Shown in pieces: positions 17,943 through 26,705 of a stretch of 64,000 nucleotides of DNA (position 1 is its first letter; every line of letters starts with the position of its first letter). Where the stretch lies: contig NZ_JACHJC010000001.1 of assembly GCF_014203425.1 (NCBI RefSeq), forward strand, positions 3,808,001 through 3,872,000, written 5' to 3'. The translations under genes and the position numbers were made by a program. The DNA is from Micromonospora echinospora (lineage in GTDB: Bacteria > Actinomycetota > Actinomycetes > Mycobacteriales > Micromonosporaceae). Below the pieces are notes generated by a model that was not told the origin of the DNA, searched no databases, and saw only the letters and a program-made list of their open reading frames with translations.

Positions 17943-19241
17943 ATGACGAAACCACGGGTGGTGATCGTGGGGGCCGGGTTCGCCGGGTACCACGCGGCCA
18001 AGACGTTGCGCCGACTGGCCCGCGACCGGGCCGAGATCGTCCTGCTCAACACGACCGACTACTTCCTCTACCTGCCGCTGCTGCCCGAGGTGGCGGCCGG
18101 CGTGGTGGAGCCGACCCGGATCGCCGTGCCGCTGACCGGCACCCTCGACGGCGTCCGCGTGGTGATCGGCGAAGCGGACCGGGTCGACCTGCAGAACCGG
18201 TGGGTCGGTTACCGCTCCGTCGAGGGCGACCACGGGCAGATCGCGTACGACCGGCTGGTGCTCAGCGTCGGTAGCGTCAACAAGCTGCTGCCGATCCCCG
18301 GCGTGACCGAGTACGCCCACGGCTTCCGCGGGCTGCCCGAGGCGCTGTTCCTGCACGACCACGTGGTCCGGCAGATCGAGCTGGCCGAGCTGACCGACGA
18401 CCCGGCCGAGCAGCGGGCCCGCTCCACGTTCGTGGTGGTCGGCGCCGGCTACACCGGTACGGAGGTGGCCGCGCACGGGCAGCTGTTCACCGACCGGCTG
18501 ATGGCGCAGCGACCGCACCTGAAGGTCCGGCCGCGCTGGATGCTGCTCGACGTCGCGCCCCGGGTGCTGCCCGAACTGGACCGGCGGATGTCGGTCACCG
18601 CCGACCGGGTGCTGCGCAAGCGCGGCGTGGACGTGCGGATGGGCACCTCGGTCGCCGAGGCCACCCCGGACGGGGTGATGCTCACCGACGGCGAGTACGT
18701 CCCGACGTGCAGCCTCGTCTGGTGCGTCGGCGTACGCCCCGACCCGTTCGTGGCCGACCTGGGGCTGCGCACCGAGAAGGGCCGGCTGGTGGTCGACGAG
18801 TACCTCAACGTCCCCGGCTTCCCGGAGGTGTTCGCCTGCGGCGACGCCGCCGCCGTGCCCGACCCGACCCGCCCGGGACAGGTGTGCGCGATGACCGCGC
18901 AGCACGCCCAGCGGCAGGGCAAGCTGGCCGCGCACAACATCGCCGCGTCCTACGGGCAGGGCACCCGCAAGTCGTACAAGCACCACGACCTGGGCTGGGT
19001 CGTCGACCTGGGCGGCAAGGACGCGGCGGCGAACCCGCTGAAGGTGCCGCTGGCCGGGCTGCCGGCCAAGGCCGTCACCCGGGGCTACCACCTGCTGGCG
19101 ATGCCGGGTAACCGTCCCCGGGTCGCGGCAGACTGGGCGCTCGACGCGACGCTGCCCCGCCCGGCCGTACAGCTGGGCCTGGTGCCGGCCAACGCGGTGC
19201 CGCTGGAGAGCGAGTCCCCGGAGCTGGCCCGCCGCGGCTGA
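17943..19241 (+). CDS. Type II NADH dehydrogenase (FAD-dependent oxidoreductase)
   Basis: The 432-residue flavoprotein has two Rossmann motifs, VVIVGAGFAGYHAAKTL at the N-terminus for FAD and FVVVGAGYTGTEVA near residue 161-174 for NADH. It also has the CGDAAAVPDP segment near 300 and the AQHAQRQGKLAAHNI motif of NDH-2 enzymes. It would oxidise NADH and reduce menaquinone at the inner membrane face without proton pumping. The C-terminal part provides the usual amphipathic membrane contact. The ATG at this position is preferred to one 54 bases upstream because it begins just before the first strand. Confidence 0.9.
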   Translation: MTKPRVVIVGAGFAGYHAAKTLRRLARDRAEIVLLNTTDYFLYLPLLPEVAAGVVEPTRIAVPLTGTLDGVRVVIGEADRVDLQNRWVGYRSVEGDHGQIAYDRLVLSVGSVNKLLPIPGVTEYAHGFRGLPEALFLHDHVVRQIELAELTDDPAEQRARSTFVVVGAGYTGTEVAAHGQLFTDRLMAQRPHLKVRPRWMLLDVAPRVLPELDRRMSVTADRVLRKRGVDVRMGTSVAEATPDGVMLTDGEYVPTCSLVWCVGVRPDPFVADLGLRTEKGRLVVDEYLNVPGFPEVFACGDAAAVPDPTRPGQVCAMTAQHAQRQGKLAAHNIAASYGQGTRKSYKHHDLGWVVDLGGKDAAANPLKVPLAGLPAKAVTRGYHLLAMPGNRPRVAADWALDATLPRPAVQLGLVPANAVPLESESPELARRG

Positions 19242-19258
19242 CCGTGGCCCGAGCGCCG

Positions 19259-20389
19259 TCAGGCCGGATCCCGGCCTGACGGCGCTGCGTCCGCGTCCGG
19301 GCCTGACGGCTCGACGTCTGCGTCCCCGCCCGACGGCTCGCCGTCAGCCGGGCGGGGCAGGGCCTGCCGCCCGGCGGGCACGAACTCGCGCAGCAGCACC
19401 TGCGTGATGCCGGCCGCCGGGATCGCCAGCAGTGCGCCCACCAGCCCGGCCAGCTCGACCGACAGCAGGACGCTGACCAGCACCGTCAACGGGTTCAGCC
19501 GGACCGCGCGGGCCATGATGACCGGTTGCAGCAGATGGTTCTCCACCTGCTGGTAGACCACGAAGAAGACCAGCACCACGATGCCGGCGGTGGGGGAGTG
19601 CAGGAACCCCGCGCCGGCCGCGGCGATCGCACCGAGCGTGGCGCCGACGAGCGGGATCAGGTCGAACACGGCGACCGTCAGCGCGATCACCGCGGCGAAC
19701 GGCACACCGAGCAGGAACAGCACGACGAACGTCAGACCGCCGCAGATCACGCTGATCAGCAGGTTGCCGCTCAGGTAGCCGGTGACGATCCGGGACGAGT
19801 CGCGCCCGATGCGCCGCAGCCGCGCCGCCGCGCCGTCGCCGGTCAGCCGCAGCGTGGCGGCCACGATCTTCGGCGCCTCCAGGACCATCAGGTACGCCAG
19901 CACCACCACGGTGACCAGGGCGGCAACCGCCTGGACGACGCTGCGAACCACCCCGACTGTCGGGTCACCGAGCCGGGCGCCGAACCGGCGGAGCTGGCCG
20001 GGTTCGGCGTACCGGAGCAGGTGGAAGCGCTCCAGCAGCCGCCCGAACGGTCCCTGTCCGGCCTGCGCCTCGCGTACCAGCTCCGGCGCCCGGTCTGCGA
20101 ACCGGCCCACCTCGTCCACCAGCGGCACCACGATCAGCGCGCCGATGGCGGCGAACAGCGCGAACGCGGCCAGGAAGACCAGCAGCGTGGCGAGCGCGCG
20201 GCGGCGTACCCGACGTTCCAGACGGTCCACGAGCGGTTTGAGGGCGACCGCGAAGAACACCGCCACCAGCCCCCACACCAGCACCCGCCGGGTGGCCCAG
20301 ACCAGCGCCAGTCCGACCGCAGTGGCGAGGACCAGACCGATCACAATCAGCGTCCGGCGCGCGGTGGACCGGTCCGAGGCGGCGCTCAT
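19259..20389 (-). CDS. AI-2E family transporter (PerM/TqsA-like)
   Basis: The 376-residue membrane protein shows the AI-2E transporter layout: paired N-terminal helices (about 12-55), a third near 65-90, a long extracytoplasmic helical loop, and a C-terminal bundle containing GYLSGNLLISVICGG and the family motif FDLIPLVGATLGAI. The conserved QVENHLLQPVIM segment is present. Members export varied small molecules or act in sodium/proton exchange; the AI-2 name should not be taken literally. The C-terminal tail has a short Pro-Ser-Gly-Asp-Ala repeat. It is convergent with the NADH dehydrogenase gene. Confidence 0.9.
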   Translation of the reverse strand: MSAASDRSTARRTLIVIGLVLATAVGLALVWATRRVLVWGLVAVFFAVALKPLVDRLERRVRRRALATLLVFLAAFALFAAIGALIVVPLVDEVGRFADRAPELVREAQAGQGPFGRLLERFHLLRYAEPGQLRRFGARLGDPTVGVVRSVVQAVAALVTVVVLAYLMVLEAPKIVAATLRLTGDGAAARLRRIGRDSSRIVTGYLSGNLLISVICGGLTFVVLFLLGVPFAAVIALTVAVFDLIPLVGATLGAIAAAGAGFLHSPTAGIVVLVFFVVYQQVENHLLQPVIMARAVRLNPLTVLVSVLLSVELAGLVGALLAIPAAGITQVLLREFVPAGRQALPRPADGEPSGGDADVEPSGPDADAAPSGRDPA

Positions 20390-20429
20390 CCGGCGCGGCT
20401 ACCCGCCGCGCGGGTGGGGAAACCCCGGC

Positions 20430-21215
20430 TCAGCCCAGGTCGGCGTCGGTGACCGGGAGGGCGCCGGCGGCGAAGGCGTCGAGCGTCGCGGCGTGCAGCA
20501 CCGTGCCGGGCACCGGATCGGCGGCGACGCGGTTGGCGAGCCGGTCCACCGGCAGCCGCCCGGCGGCGGGCGACGCGGCCAGCACCACGTTGCCGTACCG
20601 CCGCCCGCGCAGCATGCGCCGGTCGGCCACCAGGCAGACGTCGGCGAACACCGCCCGCAGCGTGGCCACCTGTCCCCGGGTGTGCGCCAGCGGCGGCAGG
20701 TCGGTGAGGTTGATCAGATAGAGGCCGTCCGGGCGCAGCACGCGGGCCACCTGCGCCGCGAACTCGAGCGCCGCCACCTGCGGAGGCATCCGGGCCGCCC
20801 GGTACACGTCGGCCACCACCACGTCGTACGCCCCGGACGGCGCCTCGGTGACCGCCTCCCGGGCGTCGCCGAGCGCCACCACCACCTCCGGCGGCAGCGG
20901 CGGCAGCTTGCGCCGGACCAGCTCGACCACGCCCGGGTCCCGCTCGATCACCCGTTGCGCCGAGCCGGGCCGGGTGGCGGCGAGCCAGCGCGGCAGCGTG
21001 AGCGCGCCCCCGCCGAGGTGCAGCGCGGTCAGCGCCACGCCCCGGGGGGCGGCCAGGTCGATCGCGGCGGCGATCCGCCGCACGTACTCGAAGTGCAGGT
21101 ACCGGGCGTCGGCGACGTCCACGTACGACTGCTCGACGCCGTCGGCCAGCAGCGTGCGCCCGGACGGGCGGGCCGGGTCCACAACGATCTCCAGGGCCTC
21201 GGCGTCGCGTTCCAC
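20430..21215 (-). CDS. Spermidine synthase-like SAM-dependent methyltransferase fold protein
   Basis: The 261-residue protein has the spermidine synthase type fold: QSYVDVADARYLHFEYVRRI, then LHLGGGALTLPRWLA (nucleotide-loop Gly motif), VIERDPGVVELVRRKL, GDAREAV and YDVVVADVYRAA. The polyamine synthase catalytic Asp position (D-x-x-D/Y type) is present only loosely. The short actinobacterial version may therefore bind a decarboxylated SAM analogue without being a true spermidine synthase. It starts at GTG. A strong GC hairpin separates it from the gene upstream in the same direction. Confidence 0.75.
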   Translation of the reverse strand: MERDAEALEIVVDPARPSGRTLLADGVEQSYVDVADARYLHFEYVRRIAAAIDLAAPRGVALTALHLGGGALTLPRWLAATRPGSAQRVIERDPGVVELVRRKLPPLPPEVVVALGDAREAVTEAPSGAYDVVVADVYRAARMPPQVAALEFAAQVARVLRPDGLYLINLTDLPPLAHTRGQVATLRAVFADVCLVADRRMLRGRRYGNVVLAASPAAGRLPVDRLANRVAADPVPGTVLHAATLDAFAAGALPVTDADLG

Positions 21216-21243
21216 GGCGGGACACGCTACCTCGCGGCGGCGG

Positions 21244-21274
21244 GCGGCCCCGGCCCGCGGGGGACCGGGGCCGC
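21244..21274 (-). terminator. Putative hairpin terminator
   Basis: A perfect 10-bp GC stem, GCGGCCCCGG with CCGGGGCCGC, and an 11-base loop lie just beyond the stop of the DUF2267-fusion gene. No T-run follows, so termination may be inefficient or factor-assisted. Confidence 0.5.
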
Positions 21275-21286
21275 GCCGGCGCCGGC

Positions 21287-22258
21287 TCAGCCGGCGGCCA
21301 TTCCGGCGCCCGCCTCGTCGACTGCCGCGTCGACCCGGTGCGCGAGGTCCACGTCCGCCGCGGTCACGCCGTCGACCTGCTGCGTGCGGACCGTGAGCAC
21401 GGCGTTGTCCGGGTCCGGCCGCCCGATCTGCGGCGCGCGCCCGACCTCGGCCTTGAGCTGGTCCAGCCGGTCGAGCACCCGGTCCAGGTTGCCGCCGGGC
21501 AACTCGATCGTGCGCACCAGCGACCGCCGGTCGCTGGACCAGTAGGGCAGCGAGGCGAGCGCGTCACGCAGCTCCGGCTCGGTCAGCGGCGCGGTGGCCG
21601 AGGACGCGCCCACCAGGCCGCCGCCGTAGTCGGTCGGCCCGAGCAGGTCGCGCAACTCGTCCGGTACGCGTAGCGACTCGACCAGTTCCGCGTCGGCCTC
21701 GGCGAGCGCGGCGAGCGTCGCCCCGGCCTGGTACCGCGCCTGCTCCGGGGTGAGGCGGCTGTGGCGGCCGACCTCGGCCAGGAAGCCGGGCAGGTCGCGG
21801 CGGCGTTCCATGCCGTCCACCGGCACCACGTCGTGCAGGGTCAGCGGCACCGCGTCCAGCAGCCGTTCCCGCTCCGCCTCGTCCAGCGCCCACGCCAGGG
21901 CCAGCACTGTCGCCTCCGCCGCCACCTTGGCCTGGGTGAAGTCCACCCCGGCGCGCCGGCTCACGTCGTCGACGAGATCCCGGTAGCCCAGGGAGAGGCC
22001 GGGTGACGGCTGCGGGTCCGGCAGCGGGCGCGGCCGCTCCGCGACGCCGACCGGCGGCGGCGCGGGACCGCCGCGCGTGGTGTCCGGCTTGTGTCGCCCG
22101 GCCGGCGGCGGACCGGACCGGTCGTGCTGGTCCAGCGAGGTGACCTGCTTGGACGCGCTCAGGCTGGCGCCGATCTGGCTCGGCCGCAGCCCTCGCTCGC
22201 GGGCCTGACGGGCCAGGGCCCGGCGGCGCTGGTTGTCGCCCTCCATCTGCTTGCGCAT
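21287..22258 (-). CDS. DUF2267 protein fused to pterin dehydratase-like domain
   Basis: The 323-residue protein has three parts. A basic N-terminus (about 1-35, QRRRALARQARERGLRPSQIGASL) and Pro-rich linker come first. A DUF2267-like helical domain follows (about 90-220: YRDLVDDVSRRAGVDFTQAKVAAEATVLALAWALD). The C-terminal region (about 233-318: LRDALASLPYWSSDRRSLVRTIELPGGNLDRVLDRL, then TVRTQQVDGVTAADVDLAHRVDAAV) reads like 4a-hydroxytetrahydrobiopterin dehydratase. The catalytic HHP-type triplet is replaced by RAP, so dehydratase activity is unlikely. The ATG is preceded by GAGGTGCG. A binding or regulatory role is the best guess. Confidence 0.6.
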   Translation of the reverse strand: MRKQMEGDNQRRRALARQARERGLRPSQIGASLSASKQVTSLDQHDRSGPPPAGRHKPDTTRGGPAPPPVGVAERPRPLPDPQPSPGLSLGYRDLVDDVSRRAGVDFTQAKVAAEATVLALAWALDEAERERLLDAVPLTLHDVVPVDGMERRRDLPGFLAEVGRHSRLTPEQARYQAGATLAALAEADAELVESLRVPDELRDLLGPTDYGGGLVGASSATAPLTEPELRDALASLPYWSSDRRSLVRTIELPGGNLDRVLDRLDQLKAEVGRAPQIGRPDPDNAVLTVRTQQVDGVTAADVDLAHRVDAAVDEAGAGMAAG

Positions 22259-22440
22259 CGTCGCACCTCGTTCCTGGTCGGTTGCGCTTGCGCCGACCGC
22301 GTTCCCGTCGCTGCCGGGAAGCTAACGGGGGGCCGCCCGGCGGAGGCTTCACTCGCTGCGGGTGAGGAGCGCTCACCCCGGCGGGCGGCAGGATCGGATG
22401 GACCGGACAACTTCCGACGCACGCGGAAGGGCAGGTCGGC

Positions 22441-22752
22441 ATGAAACGGATCGTGGAGATCGTCCCCGCCCGCCCCGGGTGGTACGCCCGCTGGCGCATC
22501 GGCCCGGACGTCACCCGCTGCTACCCGGTGACCCTCTGGGCGCTGCTGGAGCACCACGACGGCACCGGGCGTGAGGTGATCGGCGTCGACTGCGTCGGGC
22601 AGTGGCCCGGCGCGGACGACGACGGGGATACCGGAGACTTCGTCCGTTATCTGTTCCAGACGCCCGATTCCGGCGCGCCGGAGGACGCCGAGGCCCCGCT
22701 CGCGGAGCCGCGCGACAGCGGTCCGCGCCGGCAGGCCGCGCCTGCCGCCTGA
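22441..22752 (+). CDS. Hypothetical protein
   Basis: I do not recognise this 103-residue protein. The N-terminal two thirds look folded (IVEIVPARPGWYARWRIG, CYPVTLWALLEHHDG, VIGVDCVGQW), with strands and aromatic residues. The tail is acidic, then Ala/Pro-rich and probably disordered. GC bias in the third position supports coding. GGAAGGGCAGG precedes the ATG. It is divergent from the fusion gene and convergent with a STAS gene. Confidence 0.6.
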   Translation: MKRIVEIVPARPGWYARWRIGPDVTRCYPVTLWALLEHHDGTGREVIGVDCVGQWPGADDDGDTGDFVRYLFQTPDSGAPEDAEAPLAEPRDSGPRRQAAPAA

Positions 22753-22770
22753 GCCATCCTCCCGGCCCCC

Positions 22771-22803
22771 GGCCCCCGGCCCCTGGTCCCAGGGCCGGGG
22801 GCC
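22771..22803. terminator. Bidirectional GC-rich hairpin
   Basis: A stem of about 15 bp with one bulge (GGCCCCCGGCCCC/TGG against CCAGGGCCGGGGGCC) sits between two convergent genes, where a shared terminator is expected. It lacks a T-run on either strand. Confidence 0.5.
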
Positions 22804-22832
22804 ACCCCTTCCCGGGAACGCCGCGCGGGCGG

Positions 22833-23180
22833 TCAGCCCACCTCGCGGGCGCTGCCGGTGACGCTGCGGGGCGGGGCGGCCAGCAGCTCGGCCAGGCCGG
22901 TGCGGTCCAGCAGATGCCGGATCTGGGTGTTCGTGTTCCGCAGGCGGACCGCGCCGGTGCCGGAGCGGTGGATCACCACGAGCGCGCTCAGCCCGGAGGA
23001 GTCGCAGAGGACCACGCCGGCGAAGTCGAGCTCCACCTCCTGGTAGCCGTCGAGGCGAAGCTGCGCCACGGCCTCGACGAGTTCCGGGGCGGTGTCGAAG
23101 TCCAGCTCACCGGCCAGCCGCACCCGGGCGGCGCCGGCGTCGAGCCGGTCCGCCTCGATGGTCAGCATCTGGGAGGGCAC
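22833..23180 (-). CDS. STAS domain anti-sigma factor antagonist 1
   Basis: The product of about 115 residues is a single STAS domain: VRLAGELDFDTAPELVEAVAQL, then LDFAGVVLCDSSGLSALVVIH with the DSSG motif. Ser61 is the expected phosphorylation site by an RsbW/SpoIIAB-type kinase. Unphosphorylated STAS antagonists release sigma factors from such kinases. The start is uncertain: GTG at 23180, ATG at 23168 and GTG at 23204 are all in frame, none with a strong ribosome site. It heads the partner-switching island with two more STAS genes and a SpoIIE phosphatase nearby, but no kinase. Confidence 0.85.
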   Translation of the reverse strand: MPSQMLTIEADRLDAGAARVRLAGELDFDTAPELVEAVAQLRLDGYQEVELDFAGVVLCDSSGLSALVVIHRSGTGAVRLRNTNTQIRHLLDRTGLAELLAAPPRSVTGSAREVG

Positions 23181-23223
23181 GCGTCCATGTTCCCAGCCGG
23201 GCACCGGCGGGAAACCCCCGGGG

Positions 23224-23619
23224 TCACGCGGAGGCGGCCGAATCCACGGCGGGCCACCCGGGCTGGTCGTCCACCGGGGAACGGTCGAGCAGGCCGGTGA
23301 CGCCGGTCAGGTCGAGAATGGTCTCCAGGAACCGCGGGACCGCGCGAAGCTCGATGCGGGTGCCGGCCTGCTGGCCCTCCCGCCAGGCGTACACGATCAC
23401 CGACAGGCCGGTGCTGTCCAGGAACAGCAGGTCGGCGAAGTCGAACACGAGCGTCGCGGGACGCCCGGCGAGCAGCCGGTCGACCTCCGCGCGCAGCGGC
23501 GTCGCCGTGGCGTAGGCCAGGTCGCCGCTGACGCCGAGCACCGGGACGGCCGGGTCGGAACGATCCACGGAGATGCTCAGCGGGGTCGCCTCGGGCCTTA
23601 TGCGTTGAGGAACCACCAT
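23224..23619 (-). CDS. STAS domain anti-sigma factor antagonist 2
   Basis: This 131-residue STAS protein has VLGVSGDLAYATATPLRAEVDRLL and FDFADLLFLDSTGLSVIVYAW, placing the phosphorylatable Ser at residue 69. AAAGG precedes the ATG at good spacing. It lies upstream of the first STAS gene on the same strand, with a 43-bp gap, and is divergent from the SpoIIE phosphatase gene, its plausible activator by dephosphorylation. The C-terminal tail is Pro-rich and not part of the domain. Confidence 0.88.
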   Translation of the reverse strand: MVVPQRIRPEATPLSISVDRSDPAVPVLGVSGDLAYATATPLRAEVDRLLAGRPATLVFDFADLLFLDSTGLSVIVYAWREGQQAGTRIELRAVPRFLETILDLTGVTGLLDRSPVDDQPGWPAVDSAASA

Positions 23620-23825
23620 CACGCCTTTCCGCACGCTGCCGGTCGGGCAGGATGCCTGGATCGTAACAACAGCGGCACCGCTCCGCTGGGCGTGCGCGAG
23701 CCGCCCCGGCAGCGCTGCTGGGGTGGCGGTCCCGGCACACCGGCGTAGGGTGGGGCGTAGAGATCTGACCACAGGCGCCCCGCCGGCGCCCCGGGGGTGC
23801 CGACGAGGAGAGTGGGGCTCAGCTG

Positions 23826-25586
23826 GTGACTGCTGCCGACGTCAGGGGTACCGACCCGGGCGACGGACGGATCTCCACGCCCAGCGCCGCACGGTCCACG
23901 GCGTGGTCCGCCGCCGCTCCGGCGACGCCCGCCCTGCCGCCGCTGGCAGCCGACCGCGGTCCCGCCGTCCCGGACTGGTCCCAGGTCGTCGAGCACTTCC
24001 GGGAGGGCCTTGTCGTCTGCGACGCCGACGGCGTCGTGCGGCACGTCAGCCCGGTCGCGGAGCGCCTGCTTCCCGAGGTGAGCGCCGGCGAGCTGCTCGT
24101 CGCGGCGGGCGTGGACGCGCTGCGCGGCGACGGACCGGCCGAGTTCACCCACCACGGGCGGCGGCTGCGCGTACGGCCGGTCGCGCTGTCCGGTCACCGG
24201 CGCTGCTGGTACGTCGAGGACGTCACCGAGAGCGTCAGCCGGGCCGACGCGCTGCTGGCCGAGCGGGCCCGCTCGGCGTTCCTCGCCGTCGTCGGCGAGA
24301 AGCTCGGCAACCCGTTGCACCCCGACCGGGCGGCCGCCGCGGTGGTCCGCCTCGCCGTGCCGACGGTGGCCGACGTGGCGGTCCTGGTGCTCGCTCCCCG
24401 CTCCGGCCGGTCCCGGTGGTGGCGGGCGGTACGCGCGGACGACCAGGCGCCAGTGGTGGACAGCGGCATGCTGCCCGCCCCGGCGCTGCCCGCGGCCATC
24501 GAGGCCGGCCTGTCCGGCGCCGAGCCGCACGAGATGGACTGGCTGGTCGAGCAGGCCGCCGAGGCGGGCTGGCTGCCCGGTCTGGACACCGCCGGCGCCG
24601 TCGCCCGGGTGGTGCCGCTGCCCGGCCGGGAGGCGCCGGCCGGCGCGCTGCTGGTGGCCCGTCGCGCCGACCGCTGGTACGACGAGGCCGATGTGGACCT
24701 GATCCGCGCGTTCGCGGCACGGGCTGGCGCGGCGCTGACCACCGCCCTGCTCTACCGCGACCAGGCCGAGGTCGCCGACACACTGCAGGCCAGCCTGCTG
24801 CCGGTCGAGCCGGCACCCGCGGCCGGCGTGCAGTGGGGCACCGCGTACCGGCCCGCGCAGGCGGGCCTGCGCATCGGCGGCGACTTCTACGGTTCGCACC
24901 AGCTCACCGACGGCGGGTCGGTCTTCTTCCTCGGTGACGTGTCGGGCAAGGGCGTGGAGGCGGCCGTCTTCACCGGCCAGCTGCGCCAGTGCCTGCAGGC
25001 GTTGCACCGGGTCGAGACCCAGCCCGGGCGGCTGCTGAAGCTGCTCAACGACGCGCTGCTGGAGACCACCCAGGCGCACGGGCAGGGCCGGTTCGCCACC
25101 ATGGTGCTCGGCGTGGCGCGCCCGCACCGCGACGGCGGCCTGACCCTGACCCTGGCCGGTGGCGGGCACCTGCCACCGCTGGTGCTGCGGGAGTCCGGTG
25201 ACGTCGAGGTGGTGCCGTTGCGCGGCATGCTGATCGGCGTGGTGCCCGATCCCCGCATCGGCGAGGTCATCGTGCGCCTGGCGCCGGGGGAGACCTGCCT
25301 GTTGTACAGCGACGGGGTGACCGAGGCGCGGGGCGGCCTGCGCGGCGACGAGCAGTTCGGCGCCGAGCGGCTGCTCAACGCCGTGGCCGGCTGCCACCGG
25401 ATGCCGGCGCCCGCGCTGGCCGAGCGGATCGAGCAGGTGACCTGCGACTGGCTCGCGCACGGCGACCACGACGACATCGCGGTGCTTGCGCTGCGGGCGA
25501 CCGGCCCGGCCGGGCGGACGCCCCGGCACCTGCACGCGGTGCCCGAACCGGGCGCGGCCGAGCGAACGAGGGAGTGGTCCGCGTGA
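23826..25586 (+). CDS. SpoIIE family PP2C serine phosphatase with PAS/GAF-like sensor region
   Basis: The 586-residue protein starts at GTG. A disordered N-terminus is followed by a PAS-like segment (about 50-130: FREGLVVCDADGVVRHVSPVAERLL), a GAF-like region (about 150-320) and a PPM/SpoIIE phosphatase domain (about 340-570). The phosphatase has the metal motifs GGDFYG, LGDVSGKGVEAAVFTG, AGGGHLPPL, LLYSDGVTEARGG and GDHDDIAVL. It would dephosphorylate phospho-STAS proteins in response to a signal bound by the sensor domains. The next gene, a B12-binding protein, overlaps its stop by four bases, so the two are translated together. Confidence 0.92.
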   Translation: MTAADVRGTDPGDGRISTPSAARSTAWSAAAPATPALPPLAADRGPAVPDWSQVVEHFREGLVVCDADGVVRHVSPVAERLLPEVSAGELLVAAGVDALRGDGPAEFTHHGRRLRVRPVALSGHRRCWYVEDVTESVSRADALLAERARSAFLAVVGEKLGNPLHPDRAAAAVVRLAVPTVADVAVLVLAPRSGRSRWWRAVRADDQAPVVDSGMLPAPALPAAIEAGLSGAEPHEMDWLVEQAAEAGWLPGLDTAGAVARVVPLPGREAPAGALLVARRADRWYDEADVDLIRAFAARAGAALTTALLYRDQAEVADTLQASLLPVEPAPAAGVQWGTAYRPAQAGLRIGGDFYGSHQLTDGGSVFFLGDVSGKGVEAAVFTGQLRQCLQALHRVETQPGRLLKLLNDALLETTQAHGQGRFATMVLGVARPHRDGGLTLTLAGGGHLPPLVLRESGDVEVVPLRGMLIGVVPDPRIGEVIVRLAPGETCLLYSDGVTEARGGLRGDEQFGAERLLNAVAGCHRMPAPALAERIEQVTCDWLAHGDHDDIAVLALRATGPAGRTPRHLHAVPEPGAAERTREWSA

Positions 25587-26629
25587 CAGTGCCGGTTGTC
25601 GAGGCCGATCCGGGTCACGCCTTCGCCCGTTACCTGCAGTGCCTGGCCGACGCCGACGAGGCCGCCGCCGTGGCGGTGGCCAGAGAGCTGCTGGAGGCCG
25701 GTGTGCCCGCCGAGCGGGTGCTGCTCGATCTGGTCGCCCCGGCGCAGGCCGAGGTGGGCGAACGGTGGGCGCGCAACGAGTGGAGCGTCGCCGAGGAGCA
25801 CGCCGCCACGCACATCAGCGAGCGGGTGGTGGCGGCGGTGGCCGCGTACGCCGATCCCCGGCCGACCCGCGGACGGATCGTGATGGCCTGCATGGACGGC
25901 GAGTGGCACGCGCTGCCGGCCCGGCTGGTGGCCGAGGTGCTGCGGCTGCGCGGCTGGCAGGTCGTCTTCCTCGGCGCCAGTGTGCCCGCCGCCCACCTGG
26001 TCTCCTACCTGCACCGCTACGACGCGGAGGCGGTGGCGCTCGCCTGTGCCCTGCCGATGCGGCTGCCGCACGCGCATCGGATGGTGGAGGCGTGCCGCCG
26101 CTCCGACGTGCCGGTGGTGGTGGGTGGCCGGGGCTTCGGCGAGGACGGCCGCTGGGCGCGTGTGCTGGGTGTGCCGTGGGCGCCGGACGCGCCGGCCGCG
26201 GCCGACCTGGTCGCCGACGAGCGGGCGCTGCGCGAGGTGCCGCCCGCCCAGCTGGACCACCTGGCCGACGACGAGTACGCCAGCCTGGTCAAGCGGCGCG
26301 GCGAGCTGATCGACAGCGCCCTGGCCGACCTGCGGGAGCGGGTGCCGTCGGTGGCCGGCTACACCCCGGCGCAGCTCGACTCCACGATCAGCGACCTCGG
26401 CTACATCGTGGACTTCCTGGCCGCCGCGCTCTATGTGAACGACGGGACGCTGTTCACCGCGTTCGTCGAGTGGCTGGTGGAGATCCTGGTCAGCCGCGGG
26501 GTGCCGGCCGCAGCGGTGGGACTGACCCTGGAGCACTATGGACAGCAGCTGCGCGACTTCCCGCGCGCAGCCGGTTTCCTCGACCGGTCCCGGGCTCTGG
26601 TCGGCGGCCTGTCGGCGGCGGGCCGCTGA
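25583..26629 (+). CDS. Cobalamin-binding domain regulatory protein
   Basis: The 348-residue protein has a helical cap (about 1-90) typical of B12-binding modules: AVAVARELLEAGVPAERVLLDLVAPAQAEVGERWARNEWSVAEEHAAT. A Rossmann-like B12 domain follows (about 95-215) with VMACMDGEWHALPARLVAEVLRLRGWQVVFLGASVPAAHLV. The usual DxHxxG is changed to ExHxxP, keeping the His. A C-terminal helical region (about 225-348) resembles globin-like sensor segments. The GTG overlaps the phosphatase stop (GTGA), with GAGGGAG upstream. Coupling suggests it feeds a cobalamin, light or redox signal into the STAS switch; that is inference. Confidence 0.82.
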   Translation: MTVPVVEADPGHAFARYLQCLADADEAAAVAVARELLEAGVPAERVLLDLVAPAQAEVGERWARNEWSVAEEHAATHISERVVAAVAAYADPRPTRGRIVMACMDGEWHALPARLVAEVLRLRGWQVVFLGASVPAAHLVSYLHRYDAEAVALACALPMRLPHAHRMVEACRRSDVPVVVGGRGFGEDGRWARVLGVPWAPDAPAAADLVADERALREVPPAQLDHLADDEYASLVKRRGELIDSALADLRERVPSVAGYTPAQLDSTISDLGYIVDFLAAALYVNDGTLFTAFVEWLVEILVSRGVPAAAVGLTLEHYGQQLRDFPRAAGFLDRSRALVGGLSAAGR

Positions 26630-26652
26630 CGGCATCCGGGTGGGCCGTCCCA

Positions 26653-26672
26653 TATACTTGCACTACTGCAAG
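26653..26672 (+). promoter_or_regulatory. -10 box with overlapping dyad upstream of STAS gene 3
   Basis: TATACT (26653-26658) is a near-perfect -10 box. The dyad CTTGCA-CTAC-TGCAAG (26657-26672) overlaps its end and the expected start site, as a repressor operator would. No good -35 hexamer is found at normal spacing. The regulator is unknown. Confidence 0.5.
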
Positions 26673-26705
26673 GGTTTGCCTGCGGTGGGAGCGAGGGGGA
26701 CCGTT

